Assembly (NCBI RefSeq): GCF_016859285.1
Contig: NC_053414.1
Span: forward strand, 274,517 to 338,516
Length of the DNA stretch: 64,000 bases
Reading direction: 5' to 3'
Source of the DNA: Xiphias gladius
Taxonomy: Eukaryota > Chordata > Actinopteri > Istiophoriformes > Xiphiidae
Shown here: positions 1 through 9,375 of the stretch, in pieces
How positions within the stretch are numbered: the first letter of the stretch is position 1
How the letters are laid out: each line of letters opens with the position of its first letter
Program-made: the position numbers and the translations under genes
The notes under the pieces: model-generated
Told to the model about the DNA's origin: nothing
The model's database searches: none
Seen by the model: the letters and a program-made list of their open reading frames with translations, nothing else

Positions 1-895
1 ACTACTACCACTACTGCTACTACTGTTACTGCTACTACTGCTACTACTACTACTGCCACTGAGGCCACTGCTACTACCACTACTACTGCTGCTGCTACCA
101 CTACTATCATTACTACTATTGTTACTACTACTACTACATCATCACTACCACTACTGATGCTACTACTACTACTACCACTACTACTACTACACTACTACTG
201 CTGCCATTGCTACTACTACTTACTACTACCACTGCTGCCATTGCTACTACTACTATCACTACTACTACTTGCCACTGATGCTACTACTACTACTATCACT
301 ACTACCACTGCTGCCACTGCCATCACTACCACTGCTACTGCTGCTGCTACTACTACTACTACTACTGTTGCTACTATTGCTACTGCTACATTTACTGCTA
401 CTACTACTACTGCTACTACTACTACTGCTGCTGCTGCTACTACTGCTACTGCTTCTATTGCTACTACTACTACTACTACTACTGCTACTGATGCTACTAC
501 TACTACTACTACTACTGCTGCTATTGCTACTACTACTACTACTACTACTTCTGCTACTGATGCTACTACTACTACTACTACTACTACTGCTACTGCTGCT
601 GCTACTACTACTACTACTACTACTGTTGCTACTATTGCTACTGCTACGTTTACTGCTACTACTACTACTACTACTACTGTTGCTACTACTGCTACTGCTA
701 CGTCTACTGCTACTACTACTACTGCTACTGCTACTACTACTACTGCTACTACTACTACTGCTACTGCTACTACTACTACTGCTACTACTACTACTAGTGC
801 TACTGCTGCTACTGCTACTACTACTACTACTACTTCTGCTACTGATGCTACTACTACTACTACTACTCAGTAATAGCATTAGTAATAGTAGCAGC
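1..895. repeat. Trinucleotide (ACT/GCT)n array
   Basis: About 0.9 kb built almost wholly from ACT and GCT triplets with scattered GTT, ATT and GCC variants, reaching the left edge of the window, so its full length is unknown. Larger blocks recur inside it: two stretches near 355-395 and 605-650 both contain GTTGCTACTATTGCTACTGC, so segments of the array have themselves been duplicated. Because the unit is three bases, long open frames rich in Leu, Thr or Ser appear on both strands. They are a by-product and not genes. Confidence 0.95.
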
Positions 896-2372
896 ACATA
901 CTGGTGGTGCTCATGCAGGTACTGTTACTGTTACTGCTGGACTGGATGGGAAAGGCTCCACTCCCTGCCTACCTGAACAGGATGAACAGGTATAATACAT
1001 GAATGGTTTTCATGACTGTTGCTAATACTACTATGACTAATAGAGTCAACAGTCGATGTTATAATTTATGATCCTTGAGCGAGAAATGCTGATAATTTTT
1101 TCTTAAATGTCTTCATAAACACTGAGACACGACATGCTTTACTTAAGATTTGGAAAACGATTTTCATGCTTTTCAGAAACTGAAAAGTTTCTGACCATTT
1201 TTGGTGGTTACTGCTTTATAGGAATCCTTAAAATGAGATGATTCAAACTGAAAAAAACATGATTAATGTAAGTTGAATTTACCCAGCTACATAATCAAAT
1301 AAATGATATCTTTTGAAAGGGGAGGATTCAGATCAACGTAACAAACTAGGTAGTCACCTGTACTCACATAATTATTAATTACAATTGTTTGTAAAACAGG
1401 TTAAAAGTCAGAATTAGTGATTACTGCTACTTTTACTAAATCAGTGATGTAAAGAGTCTGAGCTTTATGGGATAAATAAACATGCAACAGCAGCAAGTGA
1501 GGCGAAAAGACAGAATAATTAGACAAGAAAAATCGAGACAGAAGTGCAGCACTTATGTTGGAACTAACCTGAGCCTGACATTTGCATGAATTGTATATAA
1601 ATAAACTTATTTATTATTACTTTTCATTAGTGCAGAATGACAAAACATTCCATGAAGATTTCACAAAAATGACAAGAATGAAATAATATACAAAGAAAGA
1701 CAAGGATGAGACACAGAACACGTTACATACACTTTCAGAATCGCAAGAACACATTGGAACCAATCAGAAGTGTGTATGTGGGCTGTTGAAAGGTGCAGTT
1801 CACCTTCTGGTTGCTGTCTTTGTCTGCAGACTGTGAGACACCTTCCTGTCTACAAACTGAACCGTCTGACGAACACCAACCCTCCCCCGGTGCTGCACTG
1901 CCCCCATGTGTCTGCACTCTGAGTAGCACGTTGTTTCCCCCCTGCTGCCGGTTTGAGCCTCATGTCACACTGTCATCAAAATAAAACTGGATTCGTCACC
2001 CTGTCATCCAGATACCTGGGGAGACAATACTGTGCTTTCCAAAAAGATGGTAGTATCGTTCAAACTGGAAGGGCTACGTAAACATCTAAATTTCTGCTCT
2101 GTTAAAGCACCAACCCTTTAACCTGACACTTTCCATGGTACAGGTACAGCGCTGGGGAACTAAACTGAAGTTTGGGGGAAAATGGTGTTAATGACCTTTT
2201 TCTTACCATGTAAGACAAGTCAAGAAATGAGCCTGTACTTTTGAAAATAGACTCATAGGAGTGGAAAACAAACGCATCTTTCTCAAGTGCAGCCGTGGAA
2301 GGAAAAACTACAACAACTTCATTTAAAACAGGTCTTTAAATTTCATTGATATGAATTTGTTTTTTCTTTCAG
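896..2372. other. Intergenic, no gene seen
   Basis: AT-rich single-copy-looking sequence. Only short frames of about 60 codons with no recognisable domain are present (for example around 1735-1984). No RNA gene or repeat family was recognised. Confidence 0.5.
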
Positions 2373-2474
2373 CTGATGCCAATTTGCAGCAAGCCAGACC
2401 AGTGGACCAGAACCCTACCTGACGTCCGCTGACTCGACCCACCAGGCTCCTGCAGGGACTGAAGGGGTCAACAG
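2373..2474 (+). other. Possible non-coding exon
   Basis: A pyrimidine-rich acceptor (TTTTTTCTTTCAG) ends at 2372 and a consensus donor (CAG then GTAAGA) begins at 2475, framing 102 bases. All three forward frames contain a stop, so if it is a real exon it is untranslated or belongs to a non-coding RNA. No partner exon was found. Splice-like motifs occur by chance, so this is weak. Confidence 0.18.
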
Positions 2475-2584
2475 GTAAGATGCCGCCACACCCACGACTC
2501 GTAGCGAAACTCTCTGGATATCTGTCTCCTCAAGAGCCGAGCGTTGCAGAGGAAGGTCGGTTTCCTCTCCAGAAAAGAGCTGTG

Positions 2585-2640
2585 TTTAGCCTAGCTTAGC
2601 ACAAAGACTGGAAACAGGGGGAAACTGCTAGCCTTGTTTA
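2585..2640 (-). repeat. Fragment of a common fish dispersed repeat
   Basis: The segment containing TTAGCACAAAGACTGGAAAC is the reverse complement of a stretch at about 59445-59500 in this window (CCAGTCTTTGTGCTAAGCTA), so the two are inverted copies of one dispersed repeat. This GCTAGC / TTAGCATAAAGACTGG type is common in teleost introns. The family name is not known to me. Confidence 0.6.
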
Positions 2641-3251
2641 AAAGCAGGTAGCTCAGGTCAAAGGTCTACTGGAGGCAGTGTGGCCTGACTGGGCTAATGT
2701 ACTTAAAGTAAAAGTATTCGTTCTGCAGAAAAATGACTGCTGTGAATGACATAGTGTGTTACTGGATCTTTATTACTGTTGCATCAACGTGCTTCTATAG
2801 TTACTTGAGGCAGAGCTCCTTTGAATTATATTTCAATTGTTTTTTTTAAGGTACAGTACTGATTGTATGCGATTTCAATAGATGACCTGGTTTTTGTCAT
2901 ATTATTCCTTATTGTTTCCTCAAAAGCCAAACAAACACAAAAGCAGAGCCCTAACCAGGACAAGAGAAATAAGAAAGTAGAAAATAAAGGAATCGAATTT
3001 CCGTCAAGAGTTTTCAAATTCAGCCCTGCAAAAGTAACTTAATGACCACAGCAACATGATGAGCAGAATAAGCACAGCAACTATTATTATTATTTAATCC
3101 TCACTATAATGTAAATATTCTGAAACTTTGATCTACAAACTGTAAATTATACTTTTGTACTTTAATTTATGACAACAAGTCGTGTTTAACGCTCATCGTA
3201 CAGTATGTTACTGTATGTAAACTCTGAATTTGTAAAGTAGTTATACATAGA

Positions 3252-3280
3252 GGATGGATGGATGGATGGATGGATGGATG

Positions 3281-3315
<35 letters not shown>

Positions 3316-3330
3316 GGATGGATGGATAGA
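3252..3330. repeat. Compound (GATG)n-(GATA)n-(GATG)n microsatellite
   Basis: A block of GATG units passes into about nine GATA units and back to GATG. The symmetrical order suggests that GATA arose by a point change inside a GATG array and then spread by slippage. Confidence 0.95.
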
Positions 3331-3759
3331 GTTAAAGGCTATATTACAGTATATATAACAACTAAATAGACTAAATGAAATAATTAAAAAAGAGAATAAA
3401 GTAAGAACAGATTGTTCATGGATGTTAAGCAGGAGTGTGAATCATTCATACAGCGTATATAAATATGATGTCAGTCCTTGATGATCAGACAGCTGGGATA
3501 ATGTCAGGATCTTCAGGTTTACACCGAGAGGTTCTTCACATTTTGTTACTTCCTCTCTCAGTGTTTTTCCGCCATACTTGAGTCAGTGTGACTAGAATGG
3601 AGGCCCTGGATGTCGGCGAGGAACGTTTCTGCAGCGCTATGGAAACGCACCTGAGCTAAAAAAAATTACTTCAAAACAAAACAAAAGATTAAAAGCCGTT
3701 AACTTCAATTTAAAAACCAAAAACAAACACGCTCAAATGCAGAAGGAGGACCCACCAAA

Positions 3760-3760
<1 letters not shown>

Positions 3761-3790
<30 letters not shown>
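3761..3790. repeat. (AC)n microsatellite
   Basis: Uninterrupted AC dinucleotides, about 15 units. Confidence 0.95.
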
Positions 3791-4035
3791 TCCTCCTGAC
3801 TCTCCAGACCATCAGGGGCCTATACATCGCCCCGACAACCAGGGGCTTGCCTAGCAACAGCTGGTGTGTTAACAGGCTACCGAAGCATCTTGAAGCCCCC
3901 CCCTTTATATATAGACACACAGACACAGACACACACACGTTTGTCTAACTACACGTGTGAGGACACTCACTTTTTATTCCACTACATTTATTTGACAACT
4001 TTAGTTACTAGTTACCTTTCAGATTAAGATTTTAA

Positions 4036-4036
4036 C

Positions 4037-4091
<55 letters not shown>

Positions 4092-4092
4092 A
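4036..4092. repeat. (TA)n microsatellite at the truncation point of the minus-strand SNTX-like copy
   Basis: TA-rich run with single TAC and TATG interruptions. On the minus strand the SNTX-like exon loses similarity to its paralog at about 4098 and runs straight into this array, adding a Tyr-Ile run before a stop at 4032. The array therefore marks the breakpoint that removed the rest of the gene. Confidence 0.9.
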
Positions 4093-4097
4093 TACTG

Positions 4098-4966
4098 TTC
4101 GTTGGAATTTAGCTTGAACTCGGAGCACATTTCTTTAAAACTTTTAATTTTTTTGCCAATCTGTGGGAACTGCTGTGCAGTTGTTGTTCTCATTGCATAG
4201 TTGAACCTCATTTCTAGTTCAATTAAATCCTCCAGGACTCTCTGTGATTCCTGAACTAATCTTATACTTATCTGACGAACGAGTTGAGCAGCAGAAGAAT
4301 CCAAACTTGCCAATGGCAACGGCCAGACTTTTACCGGTACAGCGTTTTCTCCATTGGATCCCAACAATTTTGCCAGGCTTTGATAGACTTGTATGGCATC
4401 CTGAAAGGATGTTGGAGGTTTCTGAAGGGAAAAGTCTCCATGAAATTTGCAGGAGAATTTCTCAACATTTGCTCTGTCCTTGTCTTCCAGTTTCAGGGAA
4501 CCTTCACCCTCTATAGAAAGGCACGGGATCTTCTTGATCATCACGCTCAAGTTGCCCTGAATGTCTTGATGATCTTCCTTTTCTGACACCTCACGATCAA
4601 ACACAAAGAAGGCTTGCGCCCCATAAAGAACAGCTGTGACTACATGTGTTGCTAATCCTTTATCAAAAACATACGGATGCTTCACATTGCCTCTTCCAAG
4701 ATGATTCATTGACAGTTCCTGGAACTTTGTGGTAGTCTTGTACGTTAGTGTTACTCTGGCCTGATTCTTGGATTTCTTGTGGTATTTGGCAGATCCTTCC
4801 ACCTCTACCAGTCCACTCAAGAAGCTTGCTTTCAGAGAGGCTTCAACATTTAGTGCTGAAGATTTATCCTCAATTGATTCAGATGCAACTATCTCAAAGT
4901 CACTGTTAGGTTTTGTTCTTTCTCTGGTATCTTTTTCCAGGTCATCACGGTCCCATAGTGTCATTC
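4098..4966 (-). pseudogene. SNTX-like copy 1, exon 2 (truncated MACPF-like region)
   Basis: On the minus strand a branch/acceptor sequence ending TTTTTGGCAG precedes GA-ATG at 4966, in phase with the donor of exon 1 at 6760. About 285 codons match the start of exon 2 of the plus-strand paralog (23955-26122): the MACPF-like region and the beginning of the helical linker. Close to the 3' end one G is missing relative to the paralog (AGCTAAATTCC against AGCTAGAATTCC), which shifts the frame, and similarity stops at 4098 in a (TA)n array. The thioredoxin, FN3 and GTPase-edge parts are absent. SNTX-family proteins are pore-forming relatives of perforin, and most fish members are not venom components. 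Probably a truncated pseudogene, though transcription into a short protein cannot be excluded. Confidence 0.85.
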
Positions 4967-6759
4967 CTGCCAAAAAGGAAGAGAAGAAGTTAAACCGCCT
5001 CTTATCGTATGACAGTACGGCTTGGCAAAGTCTTTTAGACACAGAGAAATGCTGAGACTAAAAGTGAGAAAACTCATCCACCTTTTTTTTGAATAAGTAT
5101 TGAAAACTTGCTTCTTCTGACCCTCCCTTACAACATGTTGGTAATCTGTTGCAGAAAAAACAGGGCCAACGCCAAACCAAACCTTGGTAGCTGTAGTTGT
5201 CTTCTTGCAGTTTGATGTACACAAGTTTGTACCTTTTGACTTTTTATTAGAGAGCAAGAGTTACAGGAGAGTTTCATGTCCATCCATAAAGTGCTCCCAT
5301 TTTCTCTTACCTAACACTGTCACTGCAGAAAATTGACAGGACTCGCTAACTGTAGGAACCCAAGACACTAGAGAAATTAAAGTAATGGAAAGCCAAAGAT
5401 ATTGCAGGTGCTCGAGCTATTTTATTATCAGTGTCACTGCAACTCCACTCACCCACCAACATATCGCAGCTCACCTGACCGTTGCAAAGCAGAACGGATG
5501 CGGGAGAAAAGTAGTTGAGTGGTGTAGGCCACAGCCTGTTGACAAACTTGATTTTACGTTTATTTGTAAAACAGTCATCAAGTAAGTTCTAGTAAGTAAA
5601 TGAACGAGGGCCCTGTCATTTTCTCCCTCGTCAGTATAACGCTGAGAGCTGCTATAAAACAGATGCTTGCAATTAATCTCTTGCTCAATCTGTTAGCCAC
5701 GAAGCTAACTAATTGCTTGTCAGTGGAAGACGGCTAATGAGCCGTTAACGTATAGCGTTGTACTCATTCCGCCTAAAATCGCGTAATACGCTCACAGTCG
5801 GTGCATTGGAAACACGTCAGATTTTCATAGCAGATACGATACCGGTAGTTTGTCTCAAAAGTTTAACGCTGAGACACGGTGCCTTTTTAGAATTAACGCT
5901 AACACCCTGAGCTAATGTCTGACCATCACATTTCAAAAAAACCTGGGCAGAACTGTTAACATTAGAGAGATGCTTAGACCAGTGGAGAACAGGATAAATA
6001 AATGCCAGTGAAACTCAATACCCAACCAATACATATATCATAATTTGCTTTTGTCTATAAAGGACAGCCCTTGTTTACCAGCCAATTCTAATCAACAAGA
6101 ACAGTAATAATATATTACATTATCTTGTATCACACGATATTTTTTGTTGTATTTGTGTTGTCGCTCAACATAACTGTTTACTGATTTTGACGATAAAACA
6201 TTTTTTTCAACTGCATATACAGCCCCACCAATGGTGTCACACTATTCCACTGATCGACAGGTGGCAGTAACATGCCAAGATATGCTGCAATGCGCCAGTA
6301 AAAGCAGGAAAGAAGACTGCAAGCTAGTAAGCATGGATGTAACAAAGCTGGATTTAAAATACTTTAAAAAATCTGTTTTGCAAATGTTTAATGGAGGAAA
6401 CACACTCAGCAAATTTGTTAGACCTGTAACACTGAACGTAAACACAACTGTCGTTTAGCGACCGTGGCAACAAGGTCAGCATCCTTTCCATAACAAATTT
6501 GTATTTTATGATACACTGGATGACTGAAATGTTTGGTATCTGGGATAACAACAAGTTAAGAGTTTTCACTGGGCGTTGTGGTTGGACACTTTGTTAACGT
6601 AAAAATTTCCCATTAAAGTAATTTGTTTTTGATTCTTGGAAAAAAAGTACTAGTGTGGGTAAATCAGAGATTTCAAATCTTATCTCCTTCCCATTCCCCA
6701 TCTGAAATATTTGCTCTAAAGTTTTGTCTGTTTCAGTAACTGAAGAGGCGAATCCTTAC
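4967..6759 (-). other. Intron of SNTX-like copy 1
   Basis: A 1793-base intron with GT-AG ends on the minus strand. It shows no visible similarity to the 1105-base intron of the paralog, in contrast to the near-identity of most of exon 2. Frames inside it (for example 6231-6458) have no recognised domain. Confidence 0.6.
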
Positions 6760-6859
6760 CAGGGATGAGTGAGTCTTGGCGGCAGTCGTACAGCATCCCG
6801 AGGCTGAAAGGCCGGCCAAGTGCCGCCACCTCCATTGTTCTGCTGGCTTCAGGGTCCAT
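6760..6859 (-). pseudogene. SNTX-like copy 1, exon 1
   Basis: Minus-strand start exon. The ATG at 6859 begins MDPEASRTMEVAALGRPF, a second in-frame ATG lies at 6835, and the donor GTAAGG follows directly (intron from 6759 down). The exon ends in phase 1 (one G of a Gly codon), matching the GA that opens exon 2 at 4966. It aligns codon for codon with exon 1 of the paralog at 22753-22849, with roughly a dozen changes over 76 bases. The ALGRPF-x-LGMLYD segment is the conserved N-terminal signature of SNTX-like proteins. A further in-frame ATG at 6898 lies upstream; 6859 was chosen because the paralog has an ATG at the corresponding place. Confidence 0.8.
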
Positions 6860-9226
6860 TTCTTGGTCTAGACTTGAGAATACAGACAGTAAGTCCAAAC
6901 ATCATCCGTCACCTTGTATAGTTGCTGCAACAAAACCGAGCTTCACTGGTATTGAGAGTAAAATAAAATGTGAAAACCTCATAATACCGATGTAAATGAT
7001 TCGCATTTTCTCCAATTTCAAGACTATTTGATCTCTTGTGGGTTGAGAACTCTAACCTGTTGGGTTAATAAATCCCTGCAAATCCAATGACAAACTAAAA
7101 GACCAATTGTCCTTTGTGAAAAGTGACATATTTAAGGTGAAACGTTTTAATGCCTTTTCTACTTTGCTATTAGTGTTTCCTGTAATTCTGCAACAGGCCA
7201 GTTTATATCTACAGCAAATTAACACATTTGTGATCAGTCAATCATTCACATCAGAAGATTTTGAATAGGACTGAGCTGATTGCTTCATCTGCTGGTGAAC
7301 TGATTTTCCTTCAAATTCATAGTAGTGAACTCTCACTGGTGTGTCACTAGAAATGTGTTTTTTTTAAAAGGAAATGTACATGATGAATTTCTGTAGTGGG
7401 AAATAGAACAAAGACCACACAACAAGACGTTAATAAAAAATGAATAGTCTCGACTGTCGTTTGCCAAAATAACAGAAAACAGGCAATAAAAGATGAAAAA
7501 CGAGCAGAAATGAAATAGGTACCACCTGTCAGGTGCTGCTCTACTGAATTCAAGTCTGGACGATCATATGCTTTCACCTGACAACAGATAAATTATCGTG
7601 TTTAACTGGTAATGTACAAACTAGAATAACCCATTTACACTGTAACGAGTTGCAGCAAGTAATAATTCAGCAGAACGAGCTGTAAACAAAATCACCTTAT
7701 AAAGTTGTTATGGGGAATGTGTTAGCAACAGGTTGCTTAATTATACATTCAGCAGATAAAGAGCAACATTATCATCCCAGTGCAATTGTAAAACCGAAAC
7801 AATAAAAGAGTCAGTAGTGCTGCAGAGTTGGTGATGAATCTCTGCGTTTGTCACTATTAGCAAAACACCTTTCACATGACTTACTGATTTGATCAAAGGT
7901 TAATGTAAAAATATTGATTAGTGACGGTTTAAGCCAAAAATCCAAGTAGTTCTTCCTAAAGTAAAGGTTATAGTACGCTAGAAATTTGGGTTAAATAGGT
8001 CAAATTGTATAAGATCCGCCCAAAATATTTTTGGACCTTAATGGTTTCTAGGATTTGTTTTAGTTTCTCTACTTTTATAACATCTCCCAACAAAAGAGTA
8101 TTTGTTCCCTAACCTATTAGCCCACCGATGTTTGTGGCTTTGAAGGCAAAGATCATTTATGTACGTGGAAAACAAGAAGGCTAAAAACACTACGAGTCAT
8201 ATGACAATATGTGTTGTTGTGCTAGTAATACTTTCCAAGGTTACTGTGGACTTTAGTGATAAATGGCTAAAGTTAGTATGTATATGAAAAAGACAAATAC
8301 AAGACCATTTGCTACAGTTTTTACCAAAGGGTGTTGATTATAAAAAATAGCTGTTTTCCCCCCTTTGTGTGTTCCTTTGTCTTTTTCTTTTTAATTTCTG
8401 TAGTAAAAACATGTGGAAAAGTAGAAATGTATCCAGGTCTTTCAGTTTTTATATAAATGAAAATTAACAGTGCAGCTTTGAGATCACGGCTAATGTCAGC
8501 ATGCTCACCATGACCATGTTAACATGCTGATGTTTAGCTGCTCGTGTTCACCCTCATAGTTTAGCATGTTAGCATGCTAACATCTGCTGTTCACAAACAC
8601 ACTTAAGTACAGATGAGGCTGATGGGACTGCCAGTTTGGCAGGTCTTTTGCAGGTGTATACTTCTGGTTCACCTGCTTCGGGGAGGATCTGTGGGGCGTT
8701 CGGTCACACGCAGGATCTCAGTGATCGTGAACAACAGATGAGGTCTTCAAATAGAATGACCGACCATAACCATAGCTATGTTTTTAAAGGCACTTTGGTC
8801 TTTTTGTATTTTAGGATTTTCGGGGGTAATGATTTAAATCCTGAGCAGCAGTTTGAAATCACGACGGCTTCTGGATCCTGAACCAAACGACGGGACTGAG
8901 AAAAGCCAACAAAGGTTTGTTGTAATTCATCTCCAGCAGCTTCTGTTTTCTTTCTTTTTTTTTTTTTTTAAATTTAATACTTGAGTATTTCTAATAGATT
9001 GAGAGATGATTCAACCCGGAGAATTTTCTGTCTGTTAAAATGTAAAAATCCTCCAGGGATCTCCTGGCATTTTCTACGGAAAAATTAACTTGACAAAGTT
9101 TATTTTACCATCCACCAACCAAAAAAGCTGTTGCACAATTACTACAAGTAATAGTAAAACAGTGGTACACTGTCTTGGTTGCTACAAGTGTGTGTATTAT
9201 TGTTTGGTTTTTTTTTAATATTTCAG
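6860..9226. other. Divergent intergenic region between SNTX-like copy 1 and the GTPase gene
   Basis: About 2.4 kb between two genes read away from each other. It would hold both promoters, but I see no clear TATA box or CpG island. AT-rich, with one dispersed repeat at about 8460-8650 (listed separately). Confidence 0.5.
8460..8650 (+). repeat. Dispersed fish repeat rich in GCATGCTAACAT motifs
   Basis: Contains repeated AGCATG / TTAGCATGTTAGCATGCTAA motifs followed by a GATGAGGCTGATGGGA segment, typical of the left part of a short dispersed repeat common in fish introns. The right part of what I believe is the same family occurs near 51240-51400 (ACCATGAATGTCTGAACCAA, TTTCATGGGAACCCATCC). 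The joint assignment rests on recall of the consensus and is not shown by overlap within this window. Confidence 0.6.
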
Positions 9227-9375
9227 TATATGCAGATCCAGACCAGAGGCCACTTCACGATAACAGAAGCAACGCTCACATCCAATCAACTTCTCTGACC
9301 ACCTTTCTAGAGAGCCCTGATACCAACTGATTTATACTTGAATATTCTAGTCACCAATTACTTGCTTTCACCAGA
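9227..9375 (+). other. Possible 5' untranslated part of the GTPase gene
   Basis: A good acceptor (TTTTTTTTTAATATTTCAG) ends at 9226, and no stop-free extension upstream of the ATG at 9376 is needed. This may be the start of the main exon, with a non-coding first exon further upstream. I could not identify that first exon. Confidence 0.35.

Larger units (their letters stand above)
2646..4035. other. Intergenic, simple repeats only
   Basis: No gene recognised. It holds a GATG/GATA tetranucleotide run and an AC run (listed separately). Short frames near 2826-3017 and 3705-3938 show no domain. Confidence 0.5.

Noticed and set aside
157-976. Long Thr-, Leu- and Ser-rich frames on both strands
   Set aside because: Products of a triplet repeat that happens to lack stops.
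4244-4586. Plus-strand frames of 90-100 codons opposite SNTX-like copy 1
   Set aside because: Antisense of a real exon; the same antisense frames appear opposite copy 2 (24335-24758), so they only mirror the shared coding sequence.
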